Positions 27,421 through 36,691 of a stretch of DNA of 64,000 bases are shown here, in pieces. A model generated the notes under the pieces. The model saw only the letters and a program-made list of their open reading frames with translations. It made no database searches and had not been told where the DNA came from. The stretch is from Capnocytophaga sp. ARDL2 (GTDB lineage: Bacteria; Bacteroidota; Bacteroidia; Flavobacteriales; Flavobacteriaceae): the NCBI RefSeq assembly GCF_041530365.1, contig NZ_CP168034.1, positions 992,001 through 1,056,000 on the forward strand, read 5' to 3'. Position numbers and translations under genes: made by a program. Every line of letters begins with the position of its first letter. The stretch's first letter is position 1.

Positions 27421-29022
27421 TTATCTATTTTGCTTTTTTAAGTAATGTTCTAAAAGAAAACTTGTAGAGGCATCATGCTGTCCTACCTTTTGATTTTTTA
27501 TTTCATTGCTGATAGATTGAGCCAATTGCTTTCCGTATTCCACTCCAAATTGATCAAAACTATAGATATTCCAAATGTAGCCTTGAACAAATGTTTTGTG
27601 TTCGTACAATGCCAAAAGACTTCCGATGTTTTTTGGGGTCAATTTGTTGATCAAAAGTGTGTTAGTAGGTCTGTTGCCTCTAAAAATACGATATTTTGCC
27701 AAACCATCTGTATTGTCGGTGTTTTCATAAGCTCCTGTTTTTCCGTTCATCAATCCTTCAGTTTGGGCAAAGAAATTTGCCATCAATTGATGGTGCATTT
27801 CGGATGGAGTAAATGGGTTGATAAAACCAATAAAATCCGTAGGAATGATTTTCGACCCTTGATGAAACAACTGGAAAAAAGCGTGTTGAGAATTGGTTCC
27901 GATTTCTCCCCAAACGATATTACAGGTTTGATAGTCAACTAAATATCCTTCTCTCGACATGTTTTTACCGTTACTTTCCATAATGACTTGTTGCAAATAG
28001 GCAGGAAGTGAAGCCAAACGATTGCTATATGGTACAATTGCTTCGGTTTCGTAACCAAAGAAATTGGCATACCAAATTCCAATCAATCCCAAAATCACAG
28101 GAATATTTTCTTGAAAGGGTGTGCGTAAGAAATGTTCGTCCATTTCTTGAGCTCCTTTCAACAATTCGATAAAATGCTCATAGCCTACAGCCAAAGCTAT
28201 TGAAAGACCTACTGCCGACCACAATGAAAATCTTCCGCCAACCCAATCCCACATACGGAAAATGTTATCAGCATCAATTCCGTAAGCTACCGCTTTGTCT
28301 ATGGCACTCGAAACGGCAATCAAATGGTCTTCGGTTTTTAGATTTGCCTTTACAATCCAGTTTTTGATTGCATCTGCATTGGTCAATGTTTCTAAAGTTG
28401 TAAATGATTTAGATACTATGATAATCAAGGTGGTTTCTGGATTTAATTTTTCTAAAGTTTCCTTTATGGCATCATAATCAATATTGGAAATGTAATGAGT
28501 GTGAAGATGCGTTTTATAATCTTGCAAACTTTCCACTACCATTTTAGGGCCTAAATCCGAACCGCCAATTCCAATATTTACTACATCTGTAAAGGCTTTT
28601 CCTGTAGAACCTTTGGTTGTACCTGATAAAATATTTTCTGTAAATACTTTTATCTTTTGCAAAGCCTCTTGTACCTCTTGATAAAAAGGTAATTGCAATT
28701 GATTGTTCCAATCACGCAATGCCACATGAGCGACAGCTCTTTTTTCTGTTTCATTGATGATTTCGCCCGAAAACATAGCCTCAATTCCCTTTTTCAATTC
28801 TACTTCATTTGCCAATTCGAAAAGGAGCTTCAATGTATGGTCGGTAATTTTATTTTTTGAAAAATCCAAGAGAATATCTTTCCACTCAATGTGCATTTTT
28901 TTTACTCGTTGATCATCATACGAAAAAAAATCTTGAATGCGATCGTATTGCAATTTCAAGTAGTGATAATTGAGTTTTTCCCAAGCTTTTGTTTCTGTTG
29001 GATTTATTTTTAGTAGTGCCAT
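27421..29022 (-). CDS. pgi: Glucose-6-phosphate isomerase
   Basis: Pgi interconverts glucose 6-phosphate and fructose 6-phosphate. The 533-residue protein has VNIGIGGSDLGPKMVVESL, the sugar-phosphate loop VSKSFTTLETLTNA, WVGGRFSLWSAVGL, and the catalytic SNGKNMSREG and GEIGTNSQHAFFQL segments. The ATG at 29022 matches the family N-terminus (LLKINPTETKAWEKL); eight upstream codons are open but unlikely. It lies 41 bases from the M23 peptidase gene on the same strand. Confidence 0.95.
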   Translation of the reverse strand: MALLKINPTETKAWEKLNYHYLKLQYDRIQDFFSYDDQRVKKMHIEWKDILLDFSKNKITDHTLKLLFELANEVELKKGIEAMFSGEIINETEKRAVAHVALRDWNNQLQLPFYQEVQEALQKIKVFTENILSGTTKGSTGKAFTDVVNIGIGGSDLGPKMVVESLQDYKTHLHTHYISNIDYDAIKETLEKLNPETTLIIIVSKSFTTLETLTNADAIKNWIVKANLKTEDHLIAVSSAIDKAVAYGIDADNIFRMWDWVGGRFSLWSAVGLSIALAVGYEHFIELLKGAQEMDEHFLRTPFQENIPVILGLIGIWYANFFGYETEAIVPYSNRLASLPAYLQQVIMESNGKNMSREGYLVDYQTCNIVWGEIGTNSQHAFFQLFHQGSKIIPTDFIGFINPFTPSEMHHQLMANFFAQTEGLMNGKTGAYENTDNTDGLAKYRIFRGNRPTNTLLINKLTPKNIGSLLALYEHKTFVQGYIWNIYSFDQFGVEYGKQLAQSISNEIKNQKVGQHDASTSFLLEHYLKKQNR

Positions 29023-29063
29023 TTTTTTATTTGATCGTTTTAACAAAAATAATCATTTTTTCT

Positions 29064-30299
29064 TTATTTCAGTAATTTTATCCTTTTATCCAATGAGTCT
29101 TTTATTGGAGTGATTTGTTTTTTGAAATCTGGTATTTCACTACTTTCCAATGACATAGAAGTTGGTAAATTGATTTTTAACGGATTTACTTGTACGCCGT
29201 TTTTCCAAAAGCGATAACAAACATGTGGCCCAGTAGCCAAACCTGTACTTCCGACCAATCCGATGGTTTGTCCTTGTGAAACGCGTTGTCCTTTTTTTAC
29301 CAATATTTTCGACATGTGCAAGTATTGTGTGCTATAGGTGGCGTTGTGTTTTACCTTTACATAATTGCCATTTCCTTTGTTAAAACCTGTTTCAATCACG
29401 ATTCCATCTGCGGTTGTCATAATAGGTGTACCTGTAGGAGCGGCGTAATCCGTACCGTGATGAGCTCTGTTTTCTTTCAGTACAGGGTGAAATCTCTTTG
29501 CTGAAAATTTTGAAGTAATGCGATAATATCTCAAAGGTGCTTTGAGAAACATGGTTTGCATTTGCTTGCCATTTTCGTCGTAAAATTCTACTGAAAAATC
29601 ACCGTTGGATTGATAAGGAAAACCATAAGTTGCTTTTCCTTGTGTGTAAAAATAGGCTCCATTTATTTTTTCTATTCCTACAAAAATAGAGTCGTTGAGG
29701 TATTTTTCCGTAAGAAAAATAGCAAATTTGTCACCTTTTTCAAACTTGAAAAAATCGATTGTCCATGCAAATTTTTTCGCCAAAACCATAGCAACTCCCG
29801 TGTCTATGTCTTCGTTTTTGATAGTTTCGTAAAGATTTTCGTTGATATGTGTAGCGACAACTTTTGTTTTGAGTTTGATGTCGTATTCAGTAGTATATGC
29901 GTGTATGCTATCGCGAAAATCAACAATATTGTAAGTTTGCGGACTAGCTTGATACACAATGTATTGCAAGGGGTAAGGTGCTTCCTTTCCTTTTAAAATG
30001 GTCAATGTTTTGCCCACTTTCATTTTACGCATATCAAAAGCGTTTCCAATATTTTTGGAAATTTCGTGAATATTGGTGGCATCGAGTCCGTTTCTTGCCA
30101 TAAGAAGTGAGAGGTTGTCGCCTCGCTTGATTGTATCTCGCTCGACTTTGAAGTTTTTGAGTTGAAAACCATACAACGGCTCTTCAACAATCGAATCTTC
30201 GGCAATTTCTTGATACATTTCGTTGATAGTTTCAACTTCTTTTTTACAAGAAATTACCGAAAATATCATTATTAGGAAAAATCCCAATCTGTTAAACAT
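29064..30299 (-). CDS. M23-family (LytM) metallopeptidase lipoprotein
   Basis: A 411-residue envelope protein. The N-terminus FNRLGFFLIMIFSVISCKK is a lipoprotein signal with lipobox VISC. A LysM/OapA-like region follows (KRGDNLSLLMARNGL), then the M23 domain near residues 300-380 with HHGTDYAAPTGTPI (zinc His/Asp) and TQYLHMSKILVKKGQ, VGSTGLATGPHV. It should cut peptidoglycan cross-links or help do so. The start at 30299 overlaps the tryptophan dioxygenase stop by 8 bases; a longer open frame into that gene is not used. Confidence 0.88.
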   Translation of the reverse strand: MFNRLGFFLIMIFSVISCKKEVETINEMYQEIAEDSIVEEPLYGFQLKNFKVERDTIKRGDNLSLLMARNGLDATNIHEISKNIGNAFDMRKMKVGKTLTILKGKEAPYPLQYIVYQASPQTYNIVDFRDSIHAYTTEYDIKLKTKVVATHINENLYETIKNEDIDTGVAMVLAKKFAWTIDFFKFEKGDKFAIFLTEKYLNDSIFVGIEKINGAYFYTQGKATYGFPYQSNGDFSVEFYDENGKQMQTMFLKAPLRYYRITSKFSAKRFHPVLKENRAHHGTDYAAPTGTPIMTTADGIVIETGFNKGNGNYVKVKHNATYSTQYLHMSKILVKKGQRVSQGQTIGLVGSTGLATGPHVCYRFWKNGVQVNPLKINLPTSMSLESSEIPDFKKQITPIKDSLDKRIKLLK

Positions 30300-31227
30300 C
30301 TTTTCCCCAATTTTCCAATTCTTCTTTTGACCACAATTCTGGGAAGAAAATTCTTCTTTGGTATTGTGGCAACATGTATTTTTTCCAGTCGCTACCACCT
30401 GTTGCTTCTTGTGGACCGTCTTCGCTTTCAATGTATTTTTTTGCTGCGTAGAAATGCCCCATTACCCAAGTGATATTTACCGTTTTGTCATAATGACGCA
30501 TGGCTTTAATCAATTCTTCGTTTAGTTGGTCTTGTATTGGCAATTGTTTGTATTTGCTCCACAAATTGTTGGTATCATATTTTTCAATAAAATCGATGAA
30601 TTGTTTTTTGTATTTCTTTTCAAAAGCGTCTAACAGGTACGATTTTTTACCAGTTTTGTAGTCTTTTCCAGCCGCTTGCCAATACATGTTTTCGATGATT
30701 TCGTCGTATGAAATATCGTTTTTTCTCTTTCTAATATCTTCTCTAAAACGAGTGTCAATCAGATTGATCCAATCGGTAGAAGCAAATTCAATCAATCGGT
30801 ATTGAGCACTTTGAAATCCGCTGGCAGGTGTCAATGTGTGTCTAAATTTCAAATATTGATCGATATCCATTCCGTCCATCATCACGGTAAACGAAGTGGT
30901 CAACATATCAAAATATCTCGAAATGCGGTACATTCTATCTGAGAAAAACGCGATTTCGATATTTTCTTTTTCACAAACTTGTTCTATTTCCCACAATATC
31001 ATTTTAAACAACAATTCATTTACCTGATGATACATAATAAATACCATTTCATCGGGTAGGGTAGAGCGTTGGATTTGTAGGTTTAGCAAGGCATCTGTCT
31101 GAATATAATCCCAATATGTGATGGGTTTTTGCCACAACAATCCTTGCAAATGTGTTTCTAATTTTTGGTCAATCGATTGGAATTTTTCATCCAATTTTTC
31201 AATTGTGTTTGTGATTTCTGGTTTCAT
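30292..31227 (-). CDS. kynA: Tryptophan 2,3-dioxygenase
   Basis: This haem enzyme opens the indole ring of tryptophan to N-formylkynurenine. The 311-residue protein has TYWDYIQTDALLNLQ, MVFIMYHQVNELLFKMIL (substrate-site region), SGFQSAQYRLIEF and RHYDKTVNITWVMGHF. The conserved haem-ligand histidine region is towards the C-terminus. It is followed by the M23 gene with an 8-base overlap and preceded closely by a DUF3108 gene, so the three share a transcript. Kynureninase is 2 kb upstream. Confidence 0.9.
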   Translation of the reverse strand: MKPEITNTIEKLDEKFQSIDQKLETHLQGLLWQKPITYWDYIQTDALLNLQIQRSTLPDEMVFIMYHQVNELLFKMILWEIEQVCEKENIEIAFFSDRMYRISRYFDMLTTSFTVMMDGMDIDQYLKFRHTLTPASGFQSAQYRLIEFASTDWINLIDTRFREDIRKRKNDISYDEIIENMYWQAAGKDYKTGKKSYLLDAFEKKYKKQFIDFIEKYDTNNLWSKYKQLPIQDQLNEELIKAMRHYDKTVNITWVMGHFYAAKKYIESEDGPQEATGGSDWKKYMLPQYQRRIFFPELWSKEELENWGKDV

Positions 31228-31229
31228 TT

Positions 31230-31997
31230 TTATTTATGAAAATTAATAGGGGTTGATAATCCTTTGTAATCTACTAAATTTGCTTTGAGAGAACCTACCA
31301 TTAGGCTGGCTTGAATCCTCAAAGGTACTTTGTTGCTGTCGTCTGATACCCAAACGGTTAAACTTTCTTCTTCTTTAAACACGCGTCCAGATTGAACATA
31401 CGGTCTAAATTTCAAAGCTTTGGTTTTTCCAAATTTTGTTTTGATGGTTTCGCTACCCAACAATTTTAGGCGAAATTTGTAGATTTCTCTGTCAAAAAAC
31501 ATATCGATATCAATGCTTTGACCATTTTTCAAATTGTCGATATTTGGATGATTTCTCAGGTAATAAAAAGCCGAAACAATGTCTTGAATTTTGTTATGAG
31601 GCAGTTTGTGGTTGTTTTCAGCCTTGTGTTTATAATCTTTTACCAAGATATTGTTTTTGTCGTATTGAAAAAATCCTTCTTCGTTTTTGGTATATCCACC
31701 TTCGTCTATATTTCTGATGTATCTGTAGGGTTGATTGGTATTTACATCAAAATAACTTTGATAATCATCTTTTACCTTAAACAAAGTTTTGGTAATTCCA
31801 GTGGTGTATCCATTACCTTTTGCGTGGAATACTTTTTTTCCGTTGTATGTAGTTTCATTGAGCGAAAGCGTCGCAACTCCTGCATCAATAATTCCGTACG
31901 ATATTTGAAATTTAAAGTATTCTCCCGATTTAAACGCTTGTGCAAATGTGAAATTACTGATTAACATAAGTAAAATCACAGTAGCATATTTCATCAT
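31230..31997 (-). CDS. DUF3108 periplasmic protein
   Basis: A 255-residue exported protein: signal KYATVILLMLISNFTFAQA, then FKSGEYFKFQISYGIIDAG, VFHAKGNGYTTGITKTLF, QDIVSAFYYLR and a C-terminal VWVSDDSNKVPLRIQ, the DUF3108 pattern of beta strands. The start at 31997 is chosen because GAGGAG sits 7 bases upstream; several earlier in-frame ATGs exist. It ends 3 bases before tryptophan dioxygenase starts. Function unknown; likely periplasmic. Confidence 0.75.
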   Translation of the reverse strand: MMKYATVILLMLISNFTFAQAFKSGEYFKFQISYGIIDAGVATLSLNETTYNGKKVFHAKGNGYTTGITKTLFKVKDDYQSYFDVNTNQPYRYIRNIDEGGYTKNEEGFFQYDKNNILVKDYKHKAENNHKLPHNKIQDIVSAFYYLRNHPNIDNLKNGQSIDIDMFFDREIYKFRLKLLGSETIKTKFGKTKALKFRPYVQSGRVFKEEESLTVWVSDDSNKVPLRIQASLMVGSLKANLVDYKGLSTPINFHK

Positions 31998-32100
31998 TTT
32001 CATTCTCCTCATTTTTATTGCAATTTTAATCATTTTTTTCCTTTTTTTGGGTTACTTTGTAAAAAGAATTGCAAATACCGAGCCTAAATTTATTTTGAAT

Positions 32101-32132
32101 AAAAAAGACTGTCAATTTTGACAGTCTTTTTT
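32101..32132 (-). terminator. Terminator after the arginase-family gene
   Basis: A-tract, GACTGTCA, ATTT loop, TGACAGTC, T-tract. It lies 5 bases after the arginase-family stop and separates it from the DUF3108 gene. Confidence 0.8.
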
Positions 32133-32136
32133 ATGA

Positions 32137-33210
32137 TTAAAATGAAACTTTTTTACCTACATTTAATCCTTTGTTTTTTGCGAAAGCTCCGCACAAATGG
32201 AAAAGCAATCTCGCTCCTACATTTCCGTCCCAATCGTCTTCTCCTGGGGCAACTTCTACTAAATCTACTCCGATGATGTTTTTGCCAGAGTTTGCCAATT
32301 TGTCTATCAAATAAGTAGCTTGTTCAAAAGACAGTCCTCCTGGTACTGGTGTTCCTGTATTTGGGCAGTACCATCTTTGTAATGCGTCGATGTCAAAGCT
32401 AATGCAAACATCTTGTGGTAATTGTGCTATGATATCATCGCATAGGTTTTGCCACGATTTGCCTTCAAACAATTTTTCTTTCAAATCACTGTCTGTATAA
32501 ACTTTTACTTTGTCAGTACCTTGAATAACCTCTACTTCTTGCTGACTAAAATCACGGATTCCTACTTGAACCAATTTTGTGATTTGTGGCAATTGGATCG
32601 CATTGTACATAATCGATGCGTGCGAATGAGTAAAGCCTTCGTAAGCAATACGCAAATCCATATGGGCATCGAAATGCAAAATTCCAAAATTGTTGTATTG
32701 AGTAGCCAATGCCTCGTAATATCCTAATGGAGTAGAATGATCACCACCCAACAAAATCACCAATTTCCCTTGTTTTTGCCATTCCATAATGTGGTTTTTT
32801 ACTTCGTTGTGCAGTCGGGTTGTCGCTTGGTTGATTTCCTCCAATTTTTTATGCAACGCTGGGATTTCTTTGATGACTTTTCCTTCTTCCAAGGCTTGAA
32901 TAATTGGTTGTGCATCGGCTTTGTATTGGTCGCTCAACAATTTCCAATGTTCGGGGGCTTCGTCCATATAAATTCCCAATTTCCACAAATCAGGGAATTG
33001 TTGGTGTAATAAATCCACTTGGAACGATGCGTCGAAAATCGCTTCTGGACCTTCTGATGCACCAGCTCCGTAACTCACAGTTACTTCCCACGGCACAGGA
33101 ACCACGATGATTTCACTTTCTTCTGCTGTAAACGGTAATCCGTAGATGGTTGCATCAGACAAACCAGGTTGTGATGGGTCGAATGTTTCTATTTTTTGTT
33201 GTTTTGTCAT
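32137..33210 (-). CDS. Arginase/agmatinase/formimidoylglutamase-family enzyme
   Basis: A 357-residue ureohydrolase-fold enzyme with the three manganese motifs intact: LLGGDHSTPLG, LHFDAHMDLRIAYE and ISFDIDALQRWYCPNTGTPV. The family splits guanidinium groups (arginine, agmatine, others); the long insertion before GGDHS and the SFDIDALQ variant make exact substrate assignment unsafe. The ATG at 33210 is used; 20 upstream codons are open but lie in a repeat. It is between the tryptophan genes but separated from them by a terminator. Confidence 0.82.
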   Translation of the reverse strand: MTKQQKIETFDPSQPGLSDATIYGLPFTAEESEIIVVPVPWEVTVSYGAGASEGPEAIFDASFQVDLLHQQFPDLWKLGIYMDEAPEHWKLLSDQYKADAQPIIQALEEGKVIKEIPALHKKLEEINQATTRLHNEVKNHIMEWQKQGKLVILLGGDHSTPLGYYEALATQYNNFGILHFDAHMDLRIAYEGFTHSHASIMYNAIQLPQITKLVQVGIRDFSQQEVEVIQGTDKVKVYTDSDLKEKLFEGKSWQNLCDDIIAQLPQDVCISFDIDALQRWYCPNTGTPVPGGLSFEQATYLIDKLANSGKNIIGVDLVEVAPGEDDWDGNVGARLLFHLCGAFAKNKGLNVGKKVSF

Positions 33211-33232
33211 GTTTTGTTTATTATTATTTTTA

Positions 33233-33343
33233 AACCACATAGCACATAGCTTTTTTATGCTACAACCCATGCTTACTATGAAAAGCGTAAGCGTCTATTA
33301 TATTAACACTTAATACTATGTTTCTATTGTTCCTAATGTGGTT
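33233..33343. repeat. MITE-like intergenic repeat with inverted ends
   Basis: AACCACAT (33233-33240) faces ATGTGGTT (33336-33343), with further similarity inside (CACATAGC / CTATGTTTC). This 111-bp AT-rich unit lies between kynU and the arginase-family gene. A similar word (ATGTGGTTCAA) occurs near 53729. No coding content. Confidence 0.45.
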
Positions 33344-33349
33344 CAATTA

Positions 33350-34620
33350 TTATTTCAACGCCGCTTCCAATATCTGCCCAAAGTCATACATTTCCTCAAA
33401 CGAAGTATATAACGGCACTGGGGCAAAGCGAATTACTGCGGGTTCTCTCCAATCGGTAACAACACCGTTTTTCATCAGGTTTTCAAACAATTGTTTTCCT
33501 TGTCCGTGGAAAATTACCGACAATTGCGAACCTCTTTCTTCTTGATTTTTTGGTGTGATGATTTCCAAATTACTTCCTGTGCGTTGTGCAATATCGTTGA
33601 TGATGAACTCAAGGTAAGAGGTAATCAAATTGCGTTTTTCTACCAAGGCTTTCATACCTACTTCTTCAAAAATTTCAACCGAAGCCAAATAAGGTGCCAT
33701 TGCCAAAACGCCTGTACACGAACTCTGCCAGCCCAATGCTCCTGCGTTTGGTGTAAAATCAGGTTCCATTAAGAAACGGCGTTCTTTGTTGTGTCCGTAC
33801 CATCCACCAAATCTCGGAATATCTGGATTGTTGTGGTGTTTTTGATGTATAAAATACCCAGAAACACTCCCTGGCCTGCGTTCATGTATTTGTAGCTACA
33901 CCAACAAGCAAAGTCGATGTTCCAATCGTGCAACGACATTTCGATATTTCCTGCTGCGTGTGCCAAATCCCAACCTACAATCGCTCCCACTTCGTGCCCA
34001 GCTTTGGTAATTGTAGGCATATCCAACACTTGTCCTGTATAATAATTGATTCCTCCGATGAGTACCAACGCCAATTCATCACCTACTTCTTTGATTTTTG
34101 CAATGATGTCTTCGTTGCGTAGGTTGTGTTCTCCCTCACGGCGTTTTACCTCAACGATGGCAGTTTTTGGGTCAAAACCGTGAAATTTTACTTGCGTTTG
34201 CAACAAATATTGATCACTTGGAAAGGCTTTTTCCTCGCAAATGATTTTAAATCTTTTTTCGGTAGGACGATAAAACGACACCATCATCATGTGCAGGTTT
34301 ACCGTCAAAGTATTCATTACCGAAACCTCTTCAGGCAAAGCACCTACGATTTTTGACAAAGGATTTGAAAATCTTTCGTGGTAATCCCACCAAGGTTTTT
34401 CGGCATAAAAATGACCTTCCACAGCCATTGTTGACCAATCTTCTACCACATCGTTGATGTATTTTCTGGCTCTTTTGGGCAACAATCCCAATGAGTTTCC
34501 TGTAAAATAAATGGCTTTTTTACCGTTGACAACCGGAAATTCAAATTCGTCTTTGTATTTTGCCAAGGCATCTTTGGCATCTAAAGATTGTGCAAAAGCA
34601 CGAGTATTTTCAAAAGTCAT
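33350..34620 (-). pseudogene. kynU: Kynureninase with one frameshift
   Basis: Kynureninase cleaves kynurenine to anthranilate and alanine. The first frame (34620 to about 33875) holds FTGNSLGLLPKRARKYI, the PLP-phosphate residues and WDLAHAAGNIEMSLHDW, ending SYKYMNAG, then drifts. The next frame continues YFIHQKHHNNPDIPRF, GGWYGHNKERRF, MEPDFTPNAGALGWQ to the normal end (33350). One missing C in the GGCC at 33873-33876 (expected NAGPG) explains the break. All catalytic regions are otherwise conserved, so this is either very recent inactivation or a sequencing error. Confidence 0.88.
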
Positions 34621-34673
34621 ATTGATAAATATTATTTCAGAGGCTAAAATTAAAGATTCTTATGTTTATAAAC

Positions 34674-34703
34674 AAAAAAACAAGGCGATGAACCTTGTTT
34701 TTT
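34674..34703 (-). terminator. Terminator after the SRPBCC-like gene
   Basis: A-tract, CAAGG, CGATGAA loop, CCTTG, T-tract, between the 34710-35792 gene stop and the kynU start on the minus strand. Confidence 0.6.
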
Positions 34704-34709
34704 ACTTTT

Positions 34710-35792
34710 TTATTCTTTGATTTCTACAGTCGCGTTATTGGATGAGCTCGTTGCAGTAGTTGTAGTTGTCGATTGTGTTTCAGTATTTTGAATTTGCTTG
34801 ATAGGGTAGTAGATGATGGTTTCCCATTTATCTCTTTGGAAATCATTGGAAAAACTACGAACCAATTTAAACAAACTCATTTGGTCGTAATTGATACTAC
34901 CTCCTATTTTTTCAATTTCTTTTACACAATAATTTTTTGCAGAAGAAAAATGCGAATAGTCACCCGTTAGTTTTGCTTTAAAGGCATAAAAAACTGATTT
35001 CTTTCCAGTAGAAATTTTTTCAGTAGTTTCAGCTAAAATAGCTTCACCTTGGATTGGAAGAAGTACTTCTACTTGATACACAGATGATTCTTCCGTACCT
35101 ATTTTGTAAAAGCTAACAAATACGTCTTCTTTGTATTTTAGTTTCAAATCTTGAGCAGATTTTTTCAACTCCTTGTCTGCTTGAATGATTTTTTCAGAAA
35201 AATCGTCCAATTTGCTTTCAAAAGATTTAGAAATATAGTTGAAATCTGAAAGATATTCATTGTTTTGTTTTTCTATGTCAAATGATTTTACAGATTGAAC
35301 AACATAAAAGTTGATGTTGTTGAGTTTTTTTTCAAAATTTTCTCCTTTTAAATTGTAGATACCTCCGTAAAACACACTTTTTACACGATCAAGAAATGAC
35401 AAATTTCCTTTTGATTCCATTTCAATCATAGTTTCATCGTTTGGCAATGAGGAAATTGAAAGTGTGTGTAGCGTTTTTTCACCATAGTTGTTTACTTCAA
35501 AAATAATACGGTCTTTGCCATTATCATCTTTTATGATAGAATGAAAATTTTGAGCAGTAAGTTCCGCATTTTTCCCTATAAATTGTTCTGAAACAGTAGG
35601 CGAAATCAGAGCATCAGCACCCCATTGTTGAAAGCTACGAATATCCGTAATATACGAGTATATCAAACGGCTATTTTGCTCTATTTTTTTAGAATGTTTG
35701 AGAGTATAATCTCCTTTTTGAGTGGCAATGAAAATTGACAAACACACAGTAGTAAGGAGAAATAAAGTAAAAATATATTTTAAAATTTTCAT
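34710..35792 (-). CDS. SRPBCC / effector-binding-like exported protein
   Basis: A 360-residue protein with one N-terminal membrane helix or uncleaved signal (LKYIFTLFLLTTVCLSIFIA), a polyketide-cyclase/SRPBCC-like domain (NSRLIYSYITDIRSFQQWG) and a second half resembling a GyrI-like effector-binding fold (YQVEVLLPIQGEA, ETTEKISTGKKSVFY). The C-terminus is a Thr/Ser-rich tail. The start overlaps the stop of the upstream 63-residue membrane protein by 4 bases. Likely an envelope sensor or binding protein; ligand unknown. Confidence 0.65.
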   Translation of the reverse strand: MKILKYIFTLFLLTTVCLSIFIATQKGDYTLKHSKKIEQNSRLIYSYITDIRSFQQWGADALISPTVSEQFIGKNAELTAQNFHSIIKDDNGKDRIIFEVNNYGEKTLHTLSISSLPNDETMIEMESKGNLSFLDRVKSVFYGGIYNLKGENFEKKLNNINFYVVQSVKSFDIEKQNNEYLSDFNYISKSFESKLDDFSEKIIQADKELKKSAQDLKLKYKEDVFVSFYKIGTEESSVYQVEVLLPIQGEAILAETTEKISTGKKSVFYAFKAKLTGDYSHFSSAKNYCVKEIEKIGGSINYDQMSLFKLVRSFSNDFQRDKWETIIYYPIKQIQNTETQSTTTTTATSSSNNATVEIKE

Positions 35793-35980
35793 TTTTCTTT
35801 CAAATAAAATTTTATCAAAAACAACAGTCCAATAAATAAGAGAAAAGCAATGAAAACAAGAGTACTACCTTTGTAATATTTTTTATGTAAATTCATATCT
35901 TTTCTGTACATAACTATCATTAGTGTTGTAAAAACAACGACAAACAATAATGCAAAAACAATTTTTCCTGTTGTAAACAT
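35789..35980 (-). CDS. Small two-helix membrane protein
   Basis: A 63-residue product with two hydrophobic helices (IVFALLFVVVFTTLMIVMY and TLVFIAFLLFIGLLFLIKF) linked by a charged loop (RKDMNLHKKYYKG). It is translated just before the SRPBCC-like gene with a 4-base overlap, so they are coupled. Its likely partner is that protein; no function is known. Confidence 0.65.
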   Translation of the reverse strand: MFTTGKIVFALLFVVVFTTLMIVMYRKDMNLHKKYYKGSTLVFIAFLLFIGLLFLIKFYLKEK

Positions 35981-36022
35981 GGTCTTTTATTTATGGACGT
36001 ATTATTTCTTAAAAGTCATTCA

Positions 36023-36030
36023 CAAAAGTA
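36023..36030 (-). promoter_or_regulatory. -7 element of the 35980-34710 operon
   Basis: TACTTTTG on the minus strand, about 43 bases before the start of the 63-residue gene. Confidence 0.4.
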
Positions 36031-36092
36031 AAAAAAATAATAGGTTTAAATGATTTTATTAGAAAAATGTTTTTAATGATTTCATAATTTGT

Positions 36093-36100
36093 TATATTTG
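36093..36100 (+). promoter_or_regulatory. -7 element of the 36125 lipoprotein gene
   Basis: TATATTTG, 24 bases before the ATG at 36125. Confidence 0.5.
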
Positions 36101-36124
36101 TATGAATTATAAAACTATTAGATT

Positions 36125-36606
36125 ATGAAAAATATGAAAAAATAGCATTTTTTGCATTGGTTTCAGCCTTTATATTTGTTGGTTGTTCTAAATCGAGTGG
36201 GGGAGAAACACCAACTAAATATCAAATGAAAATGAATATTGATGGTGTTCCGTATTCTACTTCCGCTGTTCATTCTACTTTTTCTGGTGGTTCATTGTCG
36301 ATAAATGGTCGTACTGATAGCAATCAGTATGAAGGTCTAACAATTCATATTTTATATTACGAAGGACAAACAGGTACATTTACCTTTACCGATCACATGA
36401 ATTCTCATGTAAAGGCTCAGTTTTCCGTAAAATGGGACTCACCAAATGTTGATCATCATTTTGCGATGGAGATGGGAAGTGTTACTATTACAGAGGTTAC
36501 CAATAAGGATATAAAAGGAACTTTTTCTATGGTAGTAAAAAATTTAGAATCAGGAGAAACGAAAACACTTACAGAAGGTTCGTTTTACACTCCTTTAGCA
36601 AGATAA
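36125..36606 (+). CDS. Small lipoprotein whose signal peptide is out of frame (A-tract shift)
   Basis: From ATG 36125 the frame reads MKNMKK and stops. One base out, the sequence reads IAFFALVSAFIFVGCSKSSG, a perfect lipoprotein signal with lipobox FVGC, followed by 130 open codons to 36606. One A missing from the run of six A at 36137-36142 would restore MKNMKKIAFFALVSA. The mature part (KMNIDGVPYSTSAVHSTFSGG) resembles DUF6252-type flavobacterial lipoproteins. It may be pseudogenised, phase-variable or mis-sequenced; a TTG start at 36157 would lose the n-region. Confidence 0.65.
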
Positions 36607-36658
36607 GTCTTTTAAATTTAAAAGGTGTTCGTTTAGTTAATTTTAAAGTTTTTTATTT

Positions 36659-36687
36659 GTCCGAAAAGCAATAGATGCTTTTCGGAC
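36659..36687. terminator. Strong hairpin terminator between convergent genes
   Basis: A perfect 12-bp stem GTCCGAAAAGCA / TGCTTTTCGGAC with ATAGA loop, followed by TTT. It lies between the lipoprotein gene and the converging CYTH gene. Confidence 0.75.
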
Positions 36688-36691
36688 TTTA

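Noticed and set aside
33350..33769. Separate gene starting MEPDFTPNAG
   Set aside because: It is the C-terminal part of kynureninase after a one-base shift.
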